Shown here piece by piece: positions 1 to 8,483 of a stretch of 64,000 bases of DNA. Position numbers and translations under genes: made by a program. Source of the stretch: Clostridiales bacterium UBA2432 (lineage in GTDB: Bacteria; Bacillota; Clostridia; Lachnospirales; Vallitaleaceae); contig DDQW01000021.1 in the NCBI GenBank assembly GCA_002342805.1, positions 5,385 to 69,384 on the forward strand, written 5' to 3'. The notes beneath the pieces were generated by a model that saw only the letters and a list, made by a program, of their open reading frames with translations, was not told the origin of the DNA and ran no database searches. How positions within the stretch are numbered: the stretch's first letter is position 1; every line of letters begins with the position of its first letter.

Positions 1-3
1 TTT

Positions 4-77
4 GTTCTTGTAGCTCAGTAGGATAGAGCGACCGCCTCCTAAGCGGTAGGCCGTGGGTTCGAATCCCGCCAAGAACG
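4..77 (+). tRNA. tRNA-Arg (anticodon CCT)
   Basis: A full cloverleaf can be drawn. The seven-base acceptor stem GTTCTTG pairs with CAAGAAC, the anticodon stem ACCGC/GCGGT encloses the loop CTCCTAA with anticodon CCT, and the T arm has the usual GGTTCGAATCC core. It should read AGG arginine codons. No CCA is encoded. A terminator follows directly. Confidence 0.95.
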
Positions 78-84
78 TTAGAAA

Positions 85-116
85 AGTACTTCTTAAATGA
101 AGTGCTTTTTTTGTTT
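85..116 (+). terminator. Terminator after tRNA-Arg
   Basis: AAGTACTTC and GAAGTGCTT form a nine-pair stem (one G-T pair) around a six-base loop, followed by a run of seven T. This is a typical intrinsic terminator ending the tRNA transcript. Confidence 0.85.
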
Positions 117-162
117 CGATATAGAATAGGCAAATCTATCATATATATGTGTCTATCCATCA

Positions 163-191
163 TTGCATTGCATCTTCAATCTTTATATAAT
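163..191 (+). promoter_or_regulatory. Sigma-A type promoter of the collapsed GH43 gene
   Basis: TTGCAT (163-168) and a perfect TATAAT (186-191) are separated by 17 bases. Transcription would start near 198, giving a leader of about 45 bases before the gene at 244. The promoter looks intact although the gene behind it is broken. Confidence 0.6.
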
Positions 192-243
192 TTTTATGGG
201 ACTGTAGTAGAAGATAGATTTATATGCGAAGGAGAAGGGACTT

Positions 244-630
244 ATGAAGTTACAGGGATTAAATCCATACTTACCATCTTGGGAGTATATTCCAGATGGT
301 GAACCCTATGTATTTGGAGATCGTCTATTTGCGCCGGATCTAGTACAAGGCTATGATGGTCGATATTATCTTTATTATGTCGATAGTAAGAGCCCCTATG
401 TCTCGGTTGCAGTATGCGATGTTCCGGCAGGAAGATATCGATTTTATGGATATGTCTCTTATCCGGATGGGACTAGACTAGGTGAAGTCCTTGGCCGGAT
501 TGAAGTTGGATACTCAAATGTATGGAAGACATACGAATCCAAAGTAAATATTGAAGATGGCCAGGGAGCATTATATTTTACATATGTCGGTCAAGGGAGT
601 GCAAGCTTTGGTTCATTTACTTTACTATAG
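244..630 (+). pseudogene. GH43 glycosidase remnant with internal in-frame deletions
   Basis: The 128-codon frame starts like a full-length GH43 beta-xylosidase/arabinofuranosidase (NPYLPSWEYIPDGEPYVFGDR). It then jumps to APDLVQGYDGRYYLYYV, a segment that in relatives I recall lies about 40-50 residues further on. After GTRLGE it jumps again to the C-terminal beta-sandwich tail (NVWKTYESKVNIEDG, ALYFTYVGQGSASFGSF). Full-length relatives are, from memory, about 450-500 residues, so roughly three quarters is missing, including the segment with the general-acid glutamate. The frame stays open through both junctions, and promoter, AAGGAGAAGGG ribosome site and stop are kept. A product may be made but should not be a working glycosidase. 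The 3' end overlaps the convergent AraC gene by 6 bases. Confidence 0.75.
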
Positions 631-1389
631 GTGTTTTTTGCGGAATTGACTTGGAGTAGTGCCGGTCATCTGTTTGAACTGACGATAAAAATGTTCGACA
701 CTATTATAGCCGCATTTTTCTGAAATTTTGGCAACACTGTAGTGGTTGTAGATCAAGAGCCGTTTGGCAAGATGAATCCGACTGTTTATGACGTCTTCGA
801 TGCAACTCAGTCCAAAAGTCTCCTTATAGACAAGCTCCAAATATCCGACACTGATATTAAGCTGGTCAGAAATCATTTGTAATGACCAGTTTTTATTGGG
901 ATGCCTATGGATATCTCGTTTTAATGCATTCAAGGCATTATGGAGAGGGCTACTTATTCTTTGATTATAAGATTCTATAAGCTTGGTAAAGAGTATTCGC
1001 ATCAGATTTTCTATAGTGATGTCTTTATACTCATTATCAAAGATGTTCTCGAGTTGTATCAATTCAAATACTTTGTGAATCGTTATAGGATCAGTGATTG
1101 AAAAAGGGAGGCCATGAGGAAGATGAGGGGTTTTAATGAAGTCGTCATCTGCAGAAAAGCGTATCCAATTATTGACATAGGTATTCTCATTTGCCTCGTA
1201 TAAAATTTTCTGACGGGGTTTATAAAGGATAGCGCTGTTGGCAGGATAAACATTGATAATCCCGTCGACTTCAAACTTTGCTGACGTTTTTATAAATAAG
1301 AGAAGCCAATGTTCGTGGCCTTGAGGAATATCGAAGACAAAATCAGCATTGTGGGTGGCATCACATTCAATATATTCTATATTAATCAT
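625..1389 (-). CDS. AraC-family transcriptional regulator
   Basis: The protein has 254 residues. The N-terminal half (about 1-140) is a cupin-like sensor domain beginning MINIEYIECDATHNADF. The C-terminal 100 residues hold the two helix-turn-helix units of AraC proteins: WSLQMISDQLNISVGYLELVYKE and later SVAKISEKCGYNSVEHFYRQFKQ, ending TPSQFRKKHL. It is transcribed away from the GH8 gene and has its own promoter at 1418-1446. It probably senses a xylan-derived sugar and controls the neighbouring GH8 gene and perhaps the former GH43 gene. The ligand cannot be read from the sequence. The 3' end overlaps the GH43 remnant by 6 bases, which suggests that the deletions there did not disturb this gene. 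Confidence 0.88.
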   Translation of the reverse strand: MINIEYIECDATHNADFVFDIPQGHEHWLLLFIKTSAKFEVDGIINVYPANSAILYKPRQKILYEANENTYVNNWIRFSADDDFIKTPHLPHGLPFSITDPITIHKVFELIQLENIFDNEYKDITIENLMRILFTKLIESYNQRISSPLHNALNALKRDIHRHPNKNWSLQMISDQLNISVGYLELVYKETFGLSCIEDVINSRIHLAKRLLIYNHYSVAKISEKCGYNSVEHFYRQFKQMTGTTPSQFRKKHL

Positions 1390-1417
1390 AAGTCATTCCT
1401 TTCATCTACTGATGATT

Positions 1418-1446
1418 ATGATAAAAGTAAACGTTCCATATGTCAA
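1418..1446 (-). promoter_or_regulatory. Promoter of the AraC gene at 625-1389
   Basis: On the minus strand TTGACA (1441-1446) is followed after 17 bases by TATCAT (1418-1423). This is close to the sigma-A consensus and starts about 20 bases before the gene. Confidence 0.65.
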
Positions 1447-1489
1447 TAAAGAGTTGAAAAACAAATATATTATACAAGAGGAGAAGATG

Positions 1490-2608
1490 ATGATTAAACC
1501 GTTGAAGCGTGAATATGAGAATTTTTTTGCCCGAATTGGGCTTACAGATGAAGACGTTCATCAAAAAATATGGGCGACGTATGAAAGCATTTTTTTTGAC
1601 GATCAGGAAAAATTTTATCATGAAATAGGGGAAGATAAAGGCTTTCTTAGAGATACAGGCAATAATGATGCCAGAACTGAAGGAATGAGCTATGGCATGA
1701 TGATGGCGGTTCAATTAGATCAGCAAGATGTGTTTGATAAACTTTGGTTGTTTTCTCATACATTTATGCAACAACACGATGGAGACAACGAAGGGTATTT
1801 TGCATGGTCTGTATCCCCAGAAGGCAAGAAATTTTCTGAAGGGCCAGCACCGGATGGCGAGGAGTATTTTGCGCTGGCACTCTTTTTTGCATCTAGTCGA
1901 TGGGGAGATCGGCAAGCACCCTTTGACTATAGTCATCAAGCGCGAAAGATTTTAAGACACTGTCTCCACCAAGATGAATTGGTTGAGGGTGGACACACCA
2001 TGTGGGATTTGACCAATTATTATATTAAGTTTGTTCCGTCGGTTGATTTTAGTGACCCATCCTACCACTTGCCCCATTTCTATGAGATATTTGCCGAGAG
2101 AGCCGATGAACAGGACAGAGATTTTTGGGCAAAAGCAGCTCAAGCCAGTCGAGACTATATTCGTAAATCTTGTCATCCATCAACCGGAATGTCAGCAGAA
2201 TATGCCGAGTATGACGGTAGGCCGAAACATATCCATGGAAAAGATTTTGATTTCTATTCGGATGCGTATAGAGTTGCCATGAATATTGGACTTGATAGCT
2301 TGTGGTTTGGTGAGCAGGAAGGTTACCAATCCATTATCGAATCATTACAAAACTTTTTAGATCCCCAGGAAGGAATTAATCACACCTATATGCTAGACGG
2401 AACGAAAGTTGATGAACCGGCCATGCATCCGGATGCATTACTTGTGACAACAGCCGCAGGTTCTACAGCGGCAAAGCACAAAGAATTAGAAAAATGGTTA
2501 AAAGCATTTTGGGAACGGCCTTTACGCAAGGGTGAACGACGTTATTATGATAACTGTCTCTACCTCTTTAGCTTGATGATTTTAGCTGGGGTGTATAAAA
2601 TCTATTAG
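1490..2608 (+). CDS. rexA: GH8 reducing-end xylose-releasing exo-oligoxylanase (Rex)
   Basis: The protein has 372 residues, close to the 380-390 usual for Rex enzymes, which release xylose from the reducing end of xylo-oligosaccharides in the cytoplasm. Conserved blocks include DTGNNDARTEGMSYGMMMA, with the expected general-acid Glu64, GPAPDGEEYFALALFFAS, FSDPSYHLPHFYE, YSDAYRVAMNIGLD with the presumed base aspartate, and RRYYDNCLYLF. No signal peptide is visible. The start at 1490 was chosen because the AGAGGAG ribosome site at 1477-1483 lies six bases before it; 1487 is a second possibility, and the open frame extends upstream to 1349 inside the divergent regulator. It is convergent with the AraC gene at 2611, with only 2 bases between stops. 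Confidence 0.93.
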   Translation: MIKPLKREYENFFARIGLTDEDVHQKIWATYESIFFDDQEKFYHEIGEDKGFLRDTGNNDARTEGMSYGMMMAVQLDQQDVFDKLWLFSHTFMQQHDGDNEGYFAWSVSPEGKKFSEGPAPDGEEYFALALFFASSRWGDRQAPFDYSHQARKILRHCLHQDELVEGGHTMWDLTNYYIKFVPSVDFSDPSYHLPHFYEIFAERADEQDRDFWAKAAQASRDYIRKSCHPSTGMSAEYAEYDGRPKHIHGKDFDFYSDAYRVAMNIGLDSLWFGEQEGYQSIIESLQNFLDPQEGINHTYMLDGTKVDEPAMHPDALLVTTAAGSTAAKHKELEKWLKAFWERPLRKGERRYYDNCLYLFSLMILAGVYKIY

Positions 2609-2610
2609 CC

Positions 2611-3483
2611 TTAACCCAGTCCATGAGCGACTCTTTTTTTCCTGAACTCGTTAGCAGAACAGCCTTTTGATTGTTTGAAGCTTCGATTAAAGGTGCTGAT
2701 ACTGTTGAATCCACTAGATAAGGCCACTTCCATAACGGAGAGATTTGTATCCATGAGGAGAATTTCGGATTTTTGGAGGCGTTGTTTTGTTAGATACTGA
2801 TGGAAGGTCATGTTTGTAAATTCTTTAAATAAGCGTGTGAAATGATATTTGCTAAAGCCGGCTATATCGGCAATAGTGTCTAAGGATAATTCTTCATTAT
2901 AATGTTGGTTTATGTAATTACATGTTTTCATCAGTTTTTCAATATATTCATGCCTCTTTGAATGTGCAGTATCTTTAAAAAAGTTTTGATCATAAATAAT
3001 TTTTCGGCATAAAGCAACATAAATCTGTATTAAATTACCATAAATAGATGCTTCCTTTAAGGGGGCATCTATATTATATTCTTGAATAATATTAAATAAG
3101 CAGGTATGAATTGTCGGATATATTTGGGGGAAGTCTTTTTTTGTAATCTTTACAGCGGATGGCAGCATAAAAAGGGTCGTATCAAATTCTTTCAGATTAT
3201 AAAAAAGGGAAAGGTCAAACTGTAGAATAATTCGCTCGCCTTTATCAGGTGATTCTAAGCTATGGATGACACCTGAATTGATAAAAAGAATATCGTTTTC
3301 TTCAAGTGTATAATGGTCTTTACCTATATGAACCTTGTACCAGTTTTGAAGGGGAACAATGATTTCGATACCGACATGCCAATGTGGAGGATAGTTTTCA
3401 TTATAAATATTGCGATATAAACGAAAATGCGAGGAGTCGCCGTAATGAATGGTTTCACGTATGCCGTTGAGAATTTCAATCAT
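2611..3483 (-). CDS. AraC-family transcriptional regulator with cupin sensor
   Basis: The protein has 290 residues. The N-terminal cupin part shows the histidine-rich pattern HWHVGIEIIVPL and later LEENDILFINSGVIHSLE. The C-terminal AraC domain begins near residue 190 with LDTIADIAGFSKYHFTRLFKE and ends with SVMEVALSSGFNSISTFNRSFKQ. It is divergent from the two-component operon at 3653 and convergent with rexA. The target is unknown; rexA or the Lpl-type importer downstream are likely. Promoter at 3521-3549. Confidence 0.88.
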   Translation of the reverse strand: MIEILNGIRETIHYGDSSHFRLYRNIYNENYPPHWHVGIEIIVPLQNWYKVHIGKDHYTLEENDILFINSGVIHSLESPDKGERIILQFDLSLFYNLKEFDTTLFMLPSAVKITKKDFPQIYPTIHTCLFNIIQEYNIDAPLKEASIYGNLIQIYVALCRKIIYDQNFFKDTAHSKRHEYIEKLMKTCNYINQHYNEELSLDTIADIAGFSKYHFTRLFKEFTNMTFHQYLTKQRLQKSEILLMDTNLSVMEVALSSGFNSISTFNRSFKQSKGCSANEFRKKRVAHGLG

Positions 3484-3520
3484 AACTGATCAGCCTCCTT
3501 TCATGGGTTGGCTTATATAC

Positions 3521-3549
3521 ATTATATCGATTGGCTTAAGCTATGTAAA
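3521..3549 (-). promoter_or_regulatory. Promoter of the AraC gene at 2611-3483
   Basis: On the minus strand TTTACA (3544-3549) is followed by 17 bases and TATAAT (3521-3526). The gene starts about 30 bases downstream of the expected start site. Confidence 0.65.
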
Positions 3550-3603
3550 GTTTAACCGCAATATTTGAGCATTGTTGAGCAAGATGTTAGAAGAATGGTG
3601 TCG

Positions 3604-3632
3604 TTGAAAGCTTTATAATGAAAGAATAGTAT
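3604..3632 (+). promoter_or_regulatory. Promoter of the two-component operon
   Basis: TTGAAA (3604-3609), 17 bases, TAGTAT (3627-3632), then a GAGGTGG ribosome site before the ATG at 3653. Confidence 0.55.
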
Positions 3633-3652
3633 ATTGATATTGAGGTGGAAAA

Positions 3653-5107
3653 ATGCTAAGAACAGTTATAATAGATGATGAACCATTAGTTATTGAAGGA
3701 CTTAGCGCTATGGTTGATTGGCAGGGACATGGCTTTAGAATTTGTGGGGTGGCTGAAGATGGCGAAAAGGGACTTGAAACCATAGAAAAATTACAACCGG
3801 ACGTTGTATTTACTGATGTTCGAATGCCGGGTATGGATGGGCTTTCGCTTGTGAAAAAGTATGTTGAGGGCCATCATAATCCGGTGTTTTTTGTAATTAT
3901 AACAGGATTTAGTGAATTTGATTATATAAAACAAGCAATGGATCTGAATGTTGTCGATTATATTTTAAAACCTATTGAACCTGAAGATGTTCACCGGATT
4001 CTTGACCATATCCGTGAAGAACATGCCAAAAGAATAGATATACAGCAAAAACTTGAACAAGATATTGAAAATGTTACAAGGATGACTCTAAATCGTTTAT
4101 TGGAAGATCATCGTAAGGAATCTTTGATTCAAAGAGGACGGTTTTTGCTAAAAATAGACCAAGGAAGTTGGTATATATATCTACGATGTAGCCATAGAAT
4201 AAGAAAATTTCTTGAAAATATTGACCGTGAAGATACACAGGTTAAAAGCATTTCCATTGATGAAAATGGATCACAAGAAAGTCTGATTGTATGGGCAAGA
4301 AAAGAAAAACTATTGAAATGGAAACGAGAAGTCAGTCGTAAGTTTCATGAATATGAGAAGAAGAGCGAAGACTATTTATATGTGGCAAAGGAAGCTAATT
4401 CACTTACGCACTTAAGTGAAATACATAGAAAGTTGCAGATGTTTGAGAAGAATAGATTTTATGATACATATACATTTTTGGAAATTGATTCCAAGGAAAA
4501 AATAAATTTTTCCAGTGAACTCACAGTTTTTGAGAAAGACCCAATATTTGGAAAATATAATTTAACAGATGAAGCTAGTGCCATATTTCAATTAAATAAG
4601 CTTTTTCATGAAATTTATTCGCTTAAAATCGATCCTGATCTGGTGCGCTTGCGTTATCAGTTGTTTTTAGAAAAAATGGCGGTTAAGTTAGAAGATGATA
4701 TTGTTAAAACAGATATAAAAAATTTTTCGCAGTTTAAAAAGGAATGTTGTGTGCTTATTCAACACTATTTTCTTGTAAAAGACAATAAGCAGGAGGGCTT
4801 GGTTATTGAAGACGTTAAAATATATATTAAAAAACACATAAGCGGTGACCTAAAGCTTAAGACTGTAGCCAATTTTTTTGGATATAATTCTGTATATATG
4901 GGCCAATACTTCAATAGAGAGACTGGAAAAAAGTTTCGAGATTATGTTTTGGAGTTAAGGATGGACAAGGCAAAAGAGTTGCTACTGCACACAAATGCAA
5001 CAGTTAGTCAGATTGCAAGAGAGATTGGTTTTAGAGATCGGGATTACTTTGTGAAGAAATTCAAAGAATTTTCCGGTGCTCTTCCTTCGGAGTATAGAGA
5101 TGAATAA
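3653..5107 (+). CDS. YesN-type response regulator (REC plus AraC HTH)
   Basis: The protein has 484 residues. The N-terminal receiver domain (1-125) has the acidic pair in VIIDDEP, phospho-acceptor Asp55 in FTDVRMPGMDG and the conserved lysine in YILKPIEP. A long middle linker follows. The last 100 residues are an AraC-type DNA-binding domain (KTVANFFGYNSVYMGQYF; VSQIAREIGFRDRDYFVKKFKE). It should be phosphorylated by the kinase encoded next and activate a sugar uptake operon, most likely the importer at 8.5 kb. Its last 8 bases overlap the kinase start, implying translational coupling. Confidence 0.92.
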   Translation: MLRTVIIDDEPLVIEGLSAMVDWQGHGFRICGVAEDGEKGLETIEKLQPDVVFTDVRMPGMDGLSLVKKYVEGHHNPVFFVIITGFSEFDYIKQAMDLNVVDYILKPIEPEDVHRILDHIREEHAKRIDIQQKLEQDIENVTRMTLNRLLEDHRKESLIQRGRFLLKIDQGSWYIYLRCSHRIRKFLENIDREDTQVKSISIDENGSQESLIVWARKEKLLKWKREVSRKFHEYEKKSEDYLYVAKEANSLTHLSEIHRKLQMFEKNRFYDTYTFLEIDSKEKINFSSELTVFEKDPIFGKYNLTDEASAIFQLNKLFHEIYSLKIDPDLVRLRYQLFLEKMAVKLEDDIVKTDIKNFSQFKKECCVLIQHYFLVKDNKQEGLVIEDVKIYIKKHISGDLKLKTVANFFGYNSVYMGQYFNRETGKKFRDYVLELRMDKAKELLLHTNATVSQIAREIGFRDRDYFVKKFKEFSGALPSEYRDE

Positions 5108-6848
5108 TAAAATGAAAAAGATGTTTTATAGAATCAATGATATTCCCATTCGGCAAAAATTTATTTGGATATATATTGTCCTTTTTCTTATACCCATGCT
5201 AATTATTATCCTTGGAATTACAATTCAACTTAGACGTGAAATAGCAGCACAGGAATCAAGTATTCAGATGCAAACAATTGATAAAGTGATGTCGGATATG
5301 GGTTATATGATAAATAGCTGCTTTAGTATTGCTGTTGATATTTCTGTAGATCAAGCCTTAAATGAAGCCTTGTCTAAAGAGTATGCAAATCCAAGTGAAT
5401 ACTTCAAAACGTATACAGACGACTTGAAGGATAAGACATTTATGTATGCGACAGGATATAATAATGTTATACGCGTATCCATGTATGCGGACAACAATAA
5501 TTTGCTTTATGGCGGAAATATTTATGGGCTTAATGAAAAAATATTAGAATCGGCATGGATGAAAGACTACTTAGCTTCCGGCAAGAAAACAGCAGTATTG
5601 ACTTGGTTGGAAAAGCATCCTCACATGATGGATACCTATTACAATAGAATCAGTATAGTAAGAAAAATGGATGAATTTAGTCAGTTAGACACTGAGATGT
5701 ATACGCGCATAGATATCGAAGTTGATAAATTGAGTCAGCTATTAAAACCTGCTTATGGTATTTATTTTGTGGTTACGGATGAGTCGGGCAAGATTCTCTT
5801 TGATGAGTCACCCAATCAGTTGCTAACAGCACAAGGTCGACCCATGTTTAATTCCCAGGACTATACATTAGATAACACAATTTATAGGTATGACTATCCA
5901 TTGCAAGATGGGACGGTATGGTATTTGAACGCCATAGTTCCTAAAGCCGGACTGAATGATGTGATGAATAGATATAGTGGCTTGTTCTTTTTATCTATCG
6001 GCGGAAGTCTTTTAATATCGGTAGTCGTTATTAGTGTGTTTTCTAGATCCTACAATCAGAGAATTCAAATATTAAGTCACCATATGAAAAAAGTTGAAAA
6101 AGGAAACTTTCGTTTGATTGAAGGTGACTATGGTAAAGATGAAATCGGAAGCTTGATTGGAGTATTTAATAGAATGACAGATCGGATTAATGATTTAGTG
6201 AATCAAGTCCTGAAGTTTAAGATCAAAGAGAAGGATTTACAGTTACAGTCAGTAAAAGCGGAGCTTCAATTTCTCCATAGTCAAATGGACCCTCATTTTC
6301 TCTTTAACACCCTTAATGCTATATTGGTTGTTAGCAATCGAAAAGGATATGAGGAGATTACAGACATTATCAGATCATTATCCCGGACATTAAGGTATCT
6401 TATTGAGTGGGATGATAGCATGGTTCCGCTTGAGAAAGAGATGACCTTTATTCGTATGTATCTAGAAATTGAAAAGTTCCGTTTTCGGGATAAATTCAAC
6501 TACGAGATCGACGTTGATGAAGAACTACTGCAAAAACCCGTCATGAAACTTTCCATACAACCTTTTGTCGAGAATGCCTGCAAGCATGGGATTCAAGCAT
6601 CGCGCAATAATGGTTTGTTAAGGATTTACGTGTATCAAGAAAAAGGGGATATGATTATTTCCGTTAAGGATAATGGTATCGGGATTTCTAAGCAATCCCT
6701 AAACGAAATCTTAAATAGTGATTCGGACAGCCACATTGGAGTTACCAATGTACGTCGGAGATTAGCCTTAAATTATGAGAATTATCAGTTTAACATTCTT
6801 AGTAGTGAAGGTCTTGGTACCGAGGTCATCATGAGGCTTCCAATATAA
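5100..6848 (+). CDS. YesM-type sensor histidine kinase
   Basis: The protein has 582 residues. A first membrane segment lies at about 20-42 (FIWIYIVLFLIPMLIIILGI), followed by an extracellular sensor region of about 250 residues, a second membrane segment near 300 (GLFFLSIGGSLLISVVVISV), a HAMP domain, and a kinase domain of the LytS/YesM class. His399 in SQMDPHFLFNTLNAI is the phospho-acceptor, and the N box QPFVENACKHGI and glycine-rich DNGIGIS and GVTNVRRRL are present. The start at 5100 has a GGAG site about 8 bases upstream and overlaps the preceding gene by 8 bases; the open frame extends to 5076. A second response regulator gene follows, so the kinase may have two partners. Confidence 0.92.
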   Translation: MNNKMKKMFYRINDIPIRQKFIWIYIVLFLIPMLIIILGITIQLRREIAAQESSIQMQTIDKVMSDMGYMINSCFSIAVDISVDQALNEALSKEYANPSEYFKTYTDDLKDKTFMYATGYNNVIRVSMYADNNNLLYGGNIYGLNEKILESAWMKDYLASGKKTAVLTWLEKHPHMMDTYYNRISIVRKMDEFSQLDTEMYTRIDIEVDKLSQLLKPAYGIYFVVTDESGKILFDESPNQLLTAQGRPMFNSQDYTLDNTIYRYDYPLQDGTVWYLNAIVPKAGLNDVMNRYSGLFFLSIGGSLLISVVVISVFSRSYNQRIQILSHHMKKVEKGNFRLIEGDYGKDEIGSLIGVFNRMTDRINDLVNQVLKFKIKEKDLQLQSVKAELQFLHSQMDPHFLFNTLNAILVVSNRKGYEEITDIIRSLSRTLRYLIEWDDSMVPLEKEMTFIRMYLEIEKFRFRDKFNYEIDVDEELLQKPVMKLSIQPFVENACKHGIQASRNNGLLRIYVYQEKGDMIISVKDNGIGISKQSLNEILNSDSDSHIGVTNVRRRLALNYENYQFNILSSEGLGTEVIMRLPI

Positions 6849-6873
6849 AAATTGATTACGAAGGGTGATGAAG

Positions 6874-8382
6874 ATGAAGCAAAGTATAAAACAATACACT
6901 GTTTTAATTGTTGATGATGAACCCCATGTCCTTGAAGGGATGAAGATGATGGTTGATTGGGATCAACTTCAATGTGGTCAAATCTATTATTGTGAATCAT
7001 CAGAAGAGGCCCATATTGTGATGAAGACACATCATATCGATGTACTTATAACAGACATTCGCTTGCCGGGAGAAAATGGGTTGGACTTGGCGCAATCGGT
7101 AAAGGCACGATTTAAAGATATCAAAATACTTGTTATGAGTGGTTATAGAGACTTCGAATATGTCAAGAAAGCCATGACTTTAGGTGTGGATGGTTATATC
7201 GTAAAACCTGTCTTTGAGGAAGAAGTATATGAAGCAGTTAAGCCGCTTATTGAAGAAATGAATAAAACAATTGCGATAAGATCCTATTCTGAGACGTCTA
7301 CCTTATTCATCATTAAACGAAATTTAGTCAATCCGTGTCCATTAGATGATCAAAACATGCGGGTAGTAAGCTATCTTAAAACAAATGATTTTTTTCTCTT
7401 AACCTGCTGGAACCAGAAAGAAGGCTTTTGTAAAACATTGGTAAAAGAAATCATTGCTTATGAAAACGTTGAAGATAAAGGTGTGATTTTATATTCGGAC
7501 CATTTTGGTGTGATTTGTCTGATGAAAGAAAGCATAAGTAGACAATGGGTCGATATCTTAGCAAAGACAGAAGAACACGTGGCCTGGGAGCGAACGGAAA
7601 TTATAAATACTTTAGAGGATTTAAAGTGTAAATTCACAACATTTAAAACAATCTTACCTAAATTGTGTCATTACTTAAAAGGTGAGCATATCTTAGACCG
7701 GCATATTGAAAAAAAAGAAGGATTCATCGATAACCAGACGGAACTTTATAAAAAAGTTAAAACAGACATTGTCGAAAATGAAGGAAAGCTCTTATTAATG
7801 TATTCAGAGAACCTTTTCTTTATACTGTCCGCTCGATGTATGCATTTAGATGACATTAAGAAACATATTATTGATTTCTATTATCAACTGGTAATGGATT
7901 TACAGTTTCTTCTTGAAAAAGAAAAGAATTTGGAGAAATATAGGGTTTTGCCAGACAACTTAAGCGATGGAACCGCAGAAACTTTAATCAATTTTTTTGA
8001 AAGTCGAATCATAGAAATGATGCATATTTCAAAAAAAGGTCGAAAAAAATGTAAGAAAAATTTGATTTGCCAAGTTGAACAAATGATGATTGAAAATTTA
8101 CAAGAAAATATTACTTTAAAGGATTTGTCAAAAAAAGTACATCTTCATCCTGCATATTTAGGTCAAAAACTATTTGATTATTGGGGAGAAAGCTTTCAAC
8201 GTCGGCTAAATAGAATGAGAATAGAAAAAGCTATAGAGTTACTTAGCAATGAAGAGTGGAATTTAGCCATTGAGGAAAGTGCCTACAGAGTAGGATATAA
8301 GAACTATATAACATTTCTTAAATATTTTAAACTATTCTATGGAACAATCCCAAGGGAATATATAGAAAAGAATAAGAACTAA
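6874..8382 (+). CDS. Second YesN-type response regulator (REC plus AraC HTH)
   Basis: The protein has about 502 residues. The receiver domain shows VLIVDDEP, phospho-acceptor Asp61 in ITDIRLPGENG and the lysine in YIVKPVFE. A central part of about 250 residues has no motif I recognise. The C-terminal AraC domain (LKDLSKKVHLHPAYLGQKLFD; IEESAYRVGYKNYITFLKYFK) completes the YesN layout. ATG codons at 6868 and 6874 and a GTG at 6865 compete; 6874 fits best because the AAGGG at 6861-6865 is then 8 bases away. The gene follows the kinase by about 25 bases in the same operon. One kinase between two intact YesN-like regulators is not the usual single pair. Confidence 0.9.
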   Translation: MKQSIKQYTVLIVDDEPHVLEGMKMMVDWDQLQCGQIYYCESSEEAHIVMKTHHIDVLITDIRLPGENGLDLAQSVKARFKDIKILVMSGYRDFEYVKKAMTLGVDGYIVKPVFEEEVYEAVKPLIEEMNKTIAIRSYSETSTLFIIKRNLVNPCPLDDQNMRVVSYLKTNDFFLLTCWNQKEGFCKTLVKEIIAYENVEDKGVILYSDHFGVICLMKESISRQWVDILAKTEEHVAWERTEIINTLEDLKCKFTTFKTILPKLCHYLKGEHILDRHIEKKEGFIDNQTELYKKVKTDIVENEGKLLLMYSENLFFILSARCMHLDDIKKHIIDFYYQLVMDLQFLLEKEKNLEKYRVLPDNLSDGTAETLINFFESRIIEMMHISKKGRKKCKKNLICQVEQMMIENLQENITLKDLSKKVHLHPAYLGQKLFDYWGESFQRRLNRMRIEKAIELLSNEEWNLAIEESAYRVGYKNYITFLKYFKLFYGTIPREYIEKNKN

Positions 8383-8435
8383 ACTTTTTACGGATAAGCC
8401 TTTAATTCGATGCATGTATGAAAGCTCTTAAAAGG

Positions 8436-8464
8436 TTACAATGATTTCGTAGCTATTATATATT
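8436..8464 (+). promoter_or_regulatory. Possible promoter of the Lpl-type importer operon
   Basis: TTACAA (8436-8441) and TATATT (8459-8464) are 17 bases apart; a TATAAT also lies at 8465-8470. The -35 match is weak, as expected for a promoter needing a YesN-type activator. Nothing else is visible between 8383 and 8483. Confidence 0.4.
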
Positions 8465-8483
8465 TATAATTTAGGAGGGAAAC

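Noticed and set aside
4..77. tRNA-Arg as attachment site of an integrated element
   Set aside because: tRNA genes often serve this way, but I saw no second copy of the tRNA 3' end and no integrase in the window.
102..302. 66-codon open frame directly after the tRNA
   Set aside because: It begins inside the tRNA terminator, has no ribosome site and no protein-like pattern, and overlaps the GH43 remnant frame.
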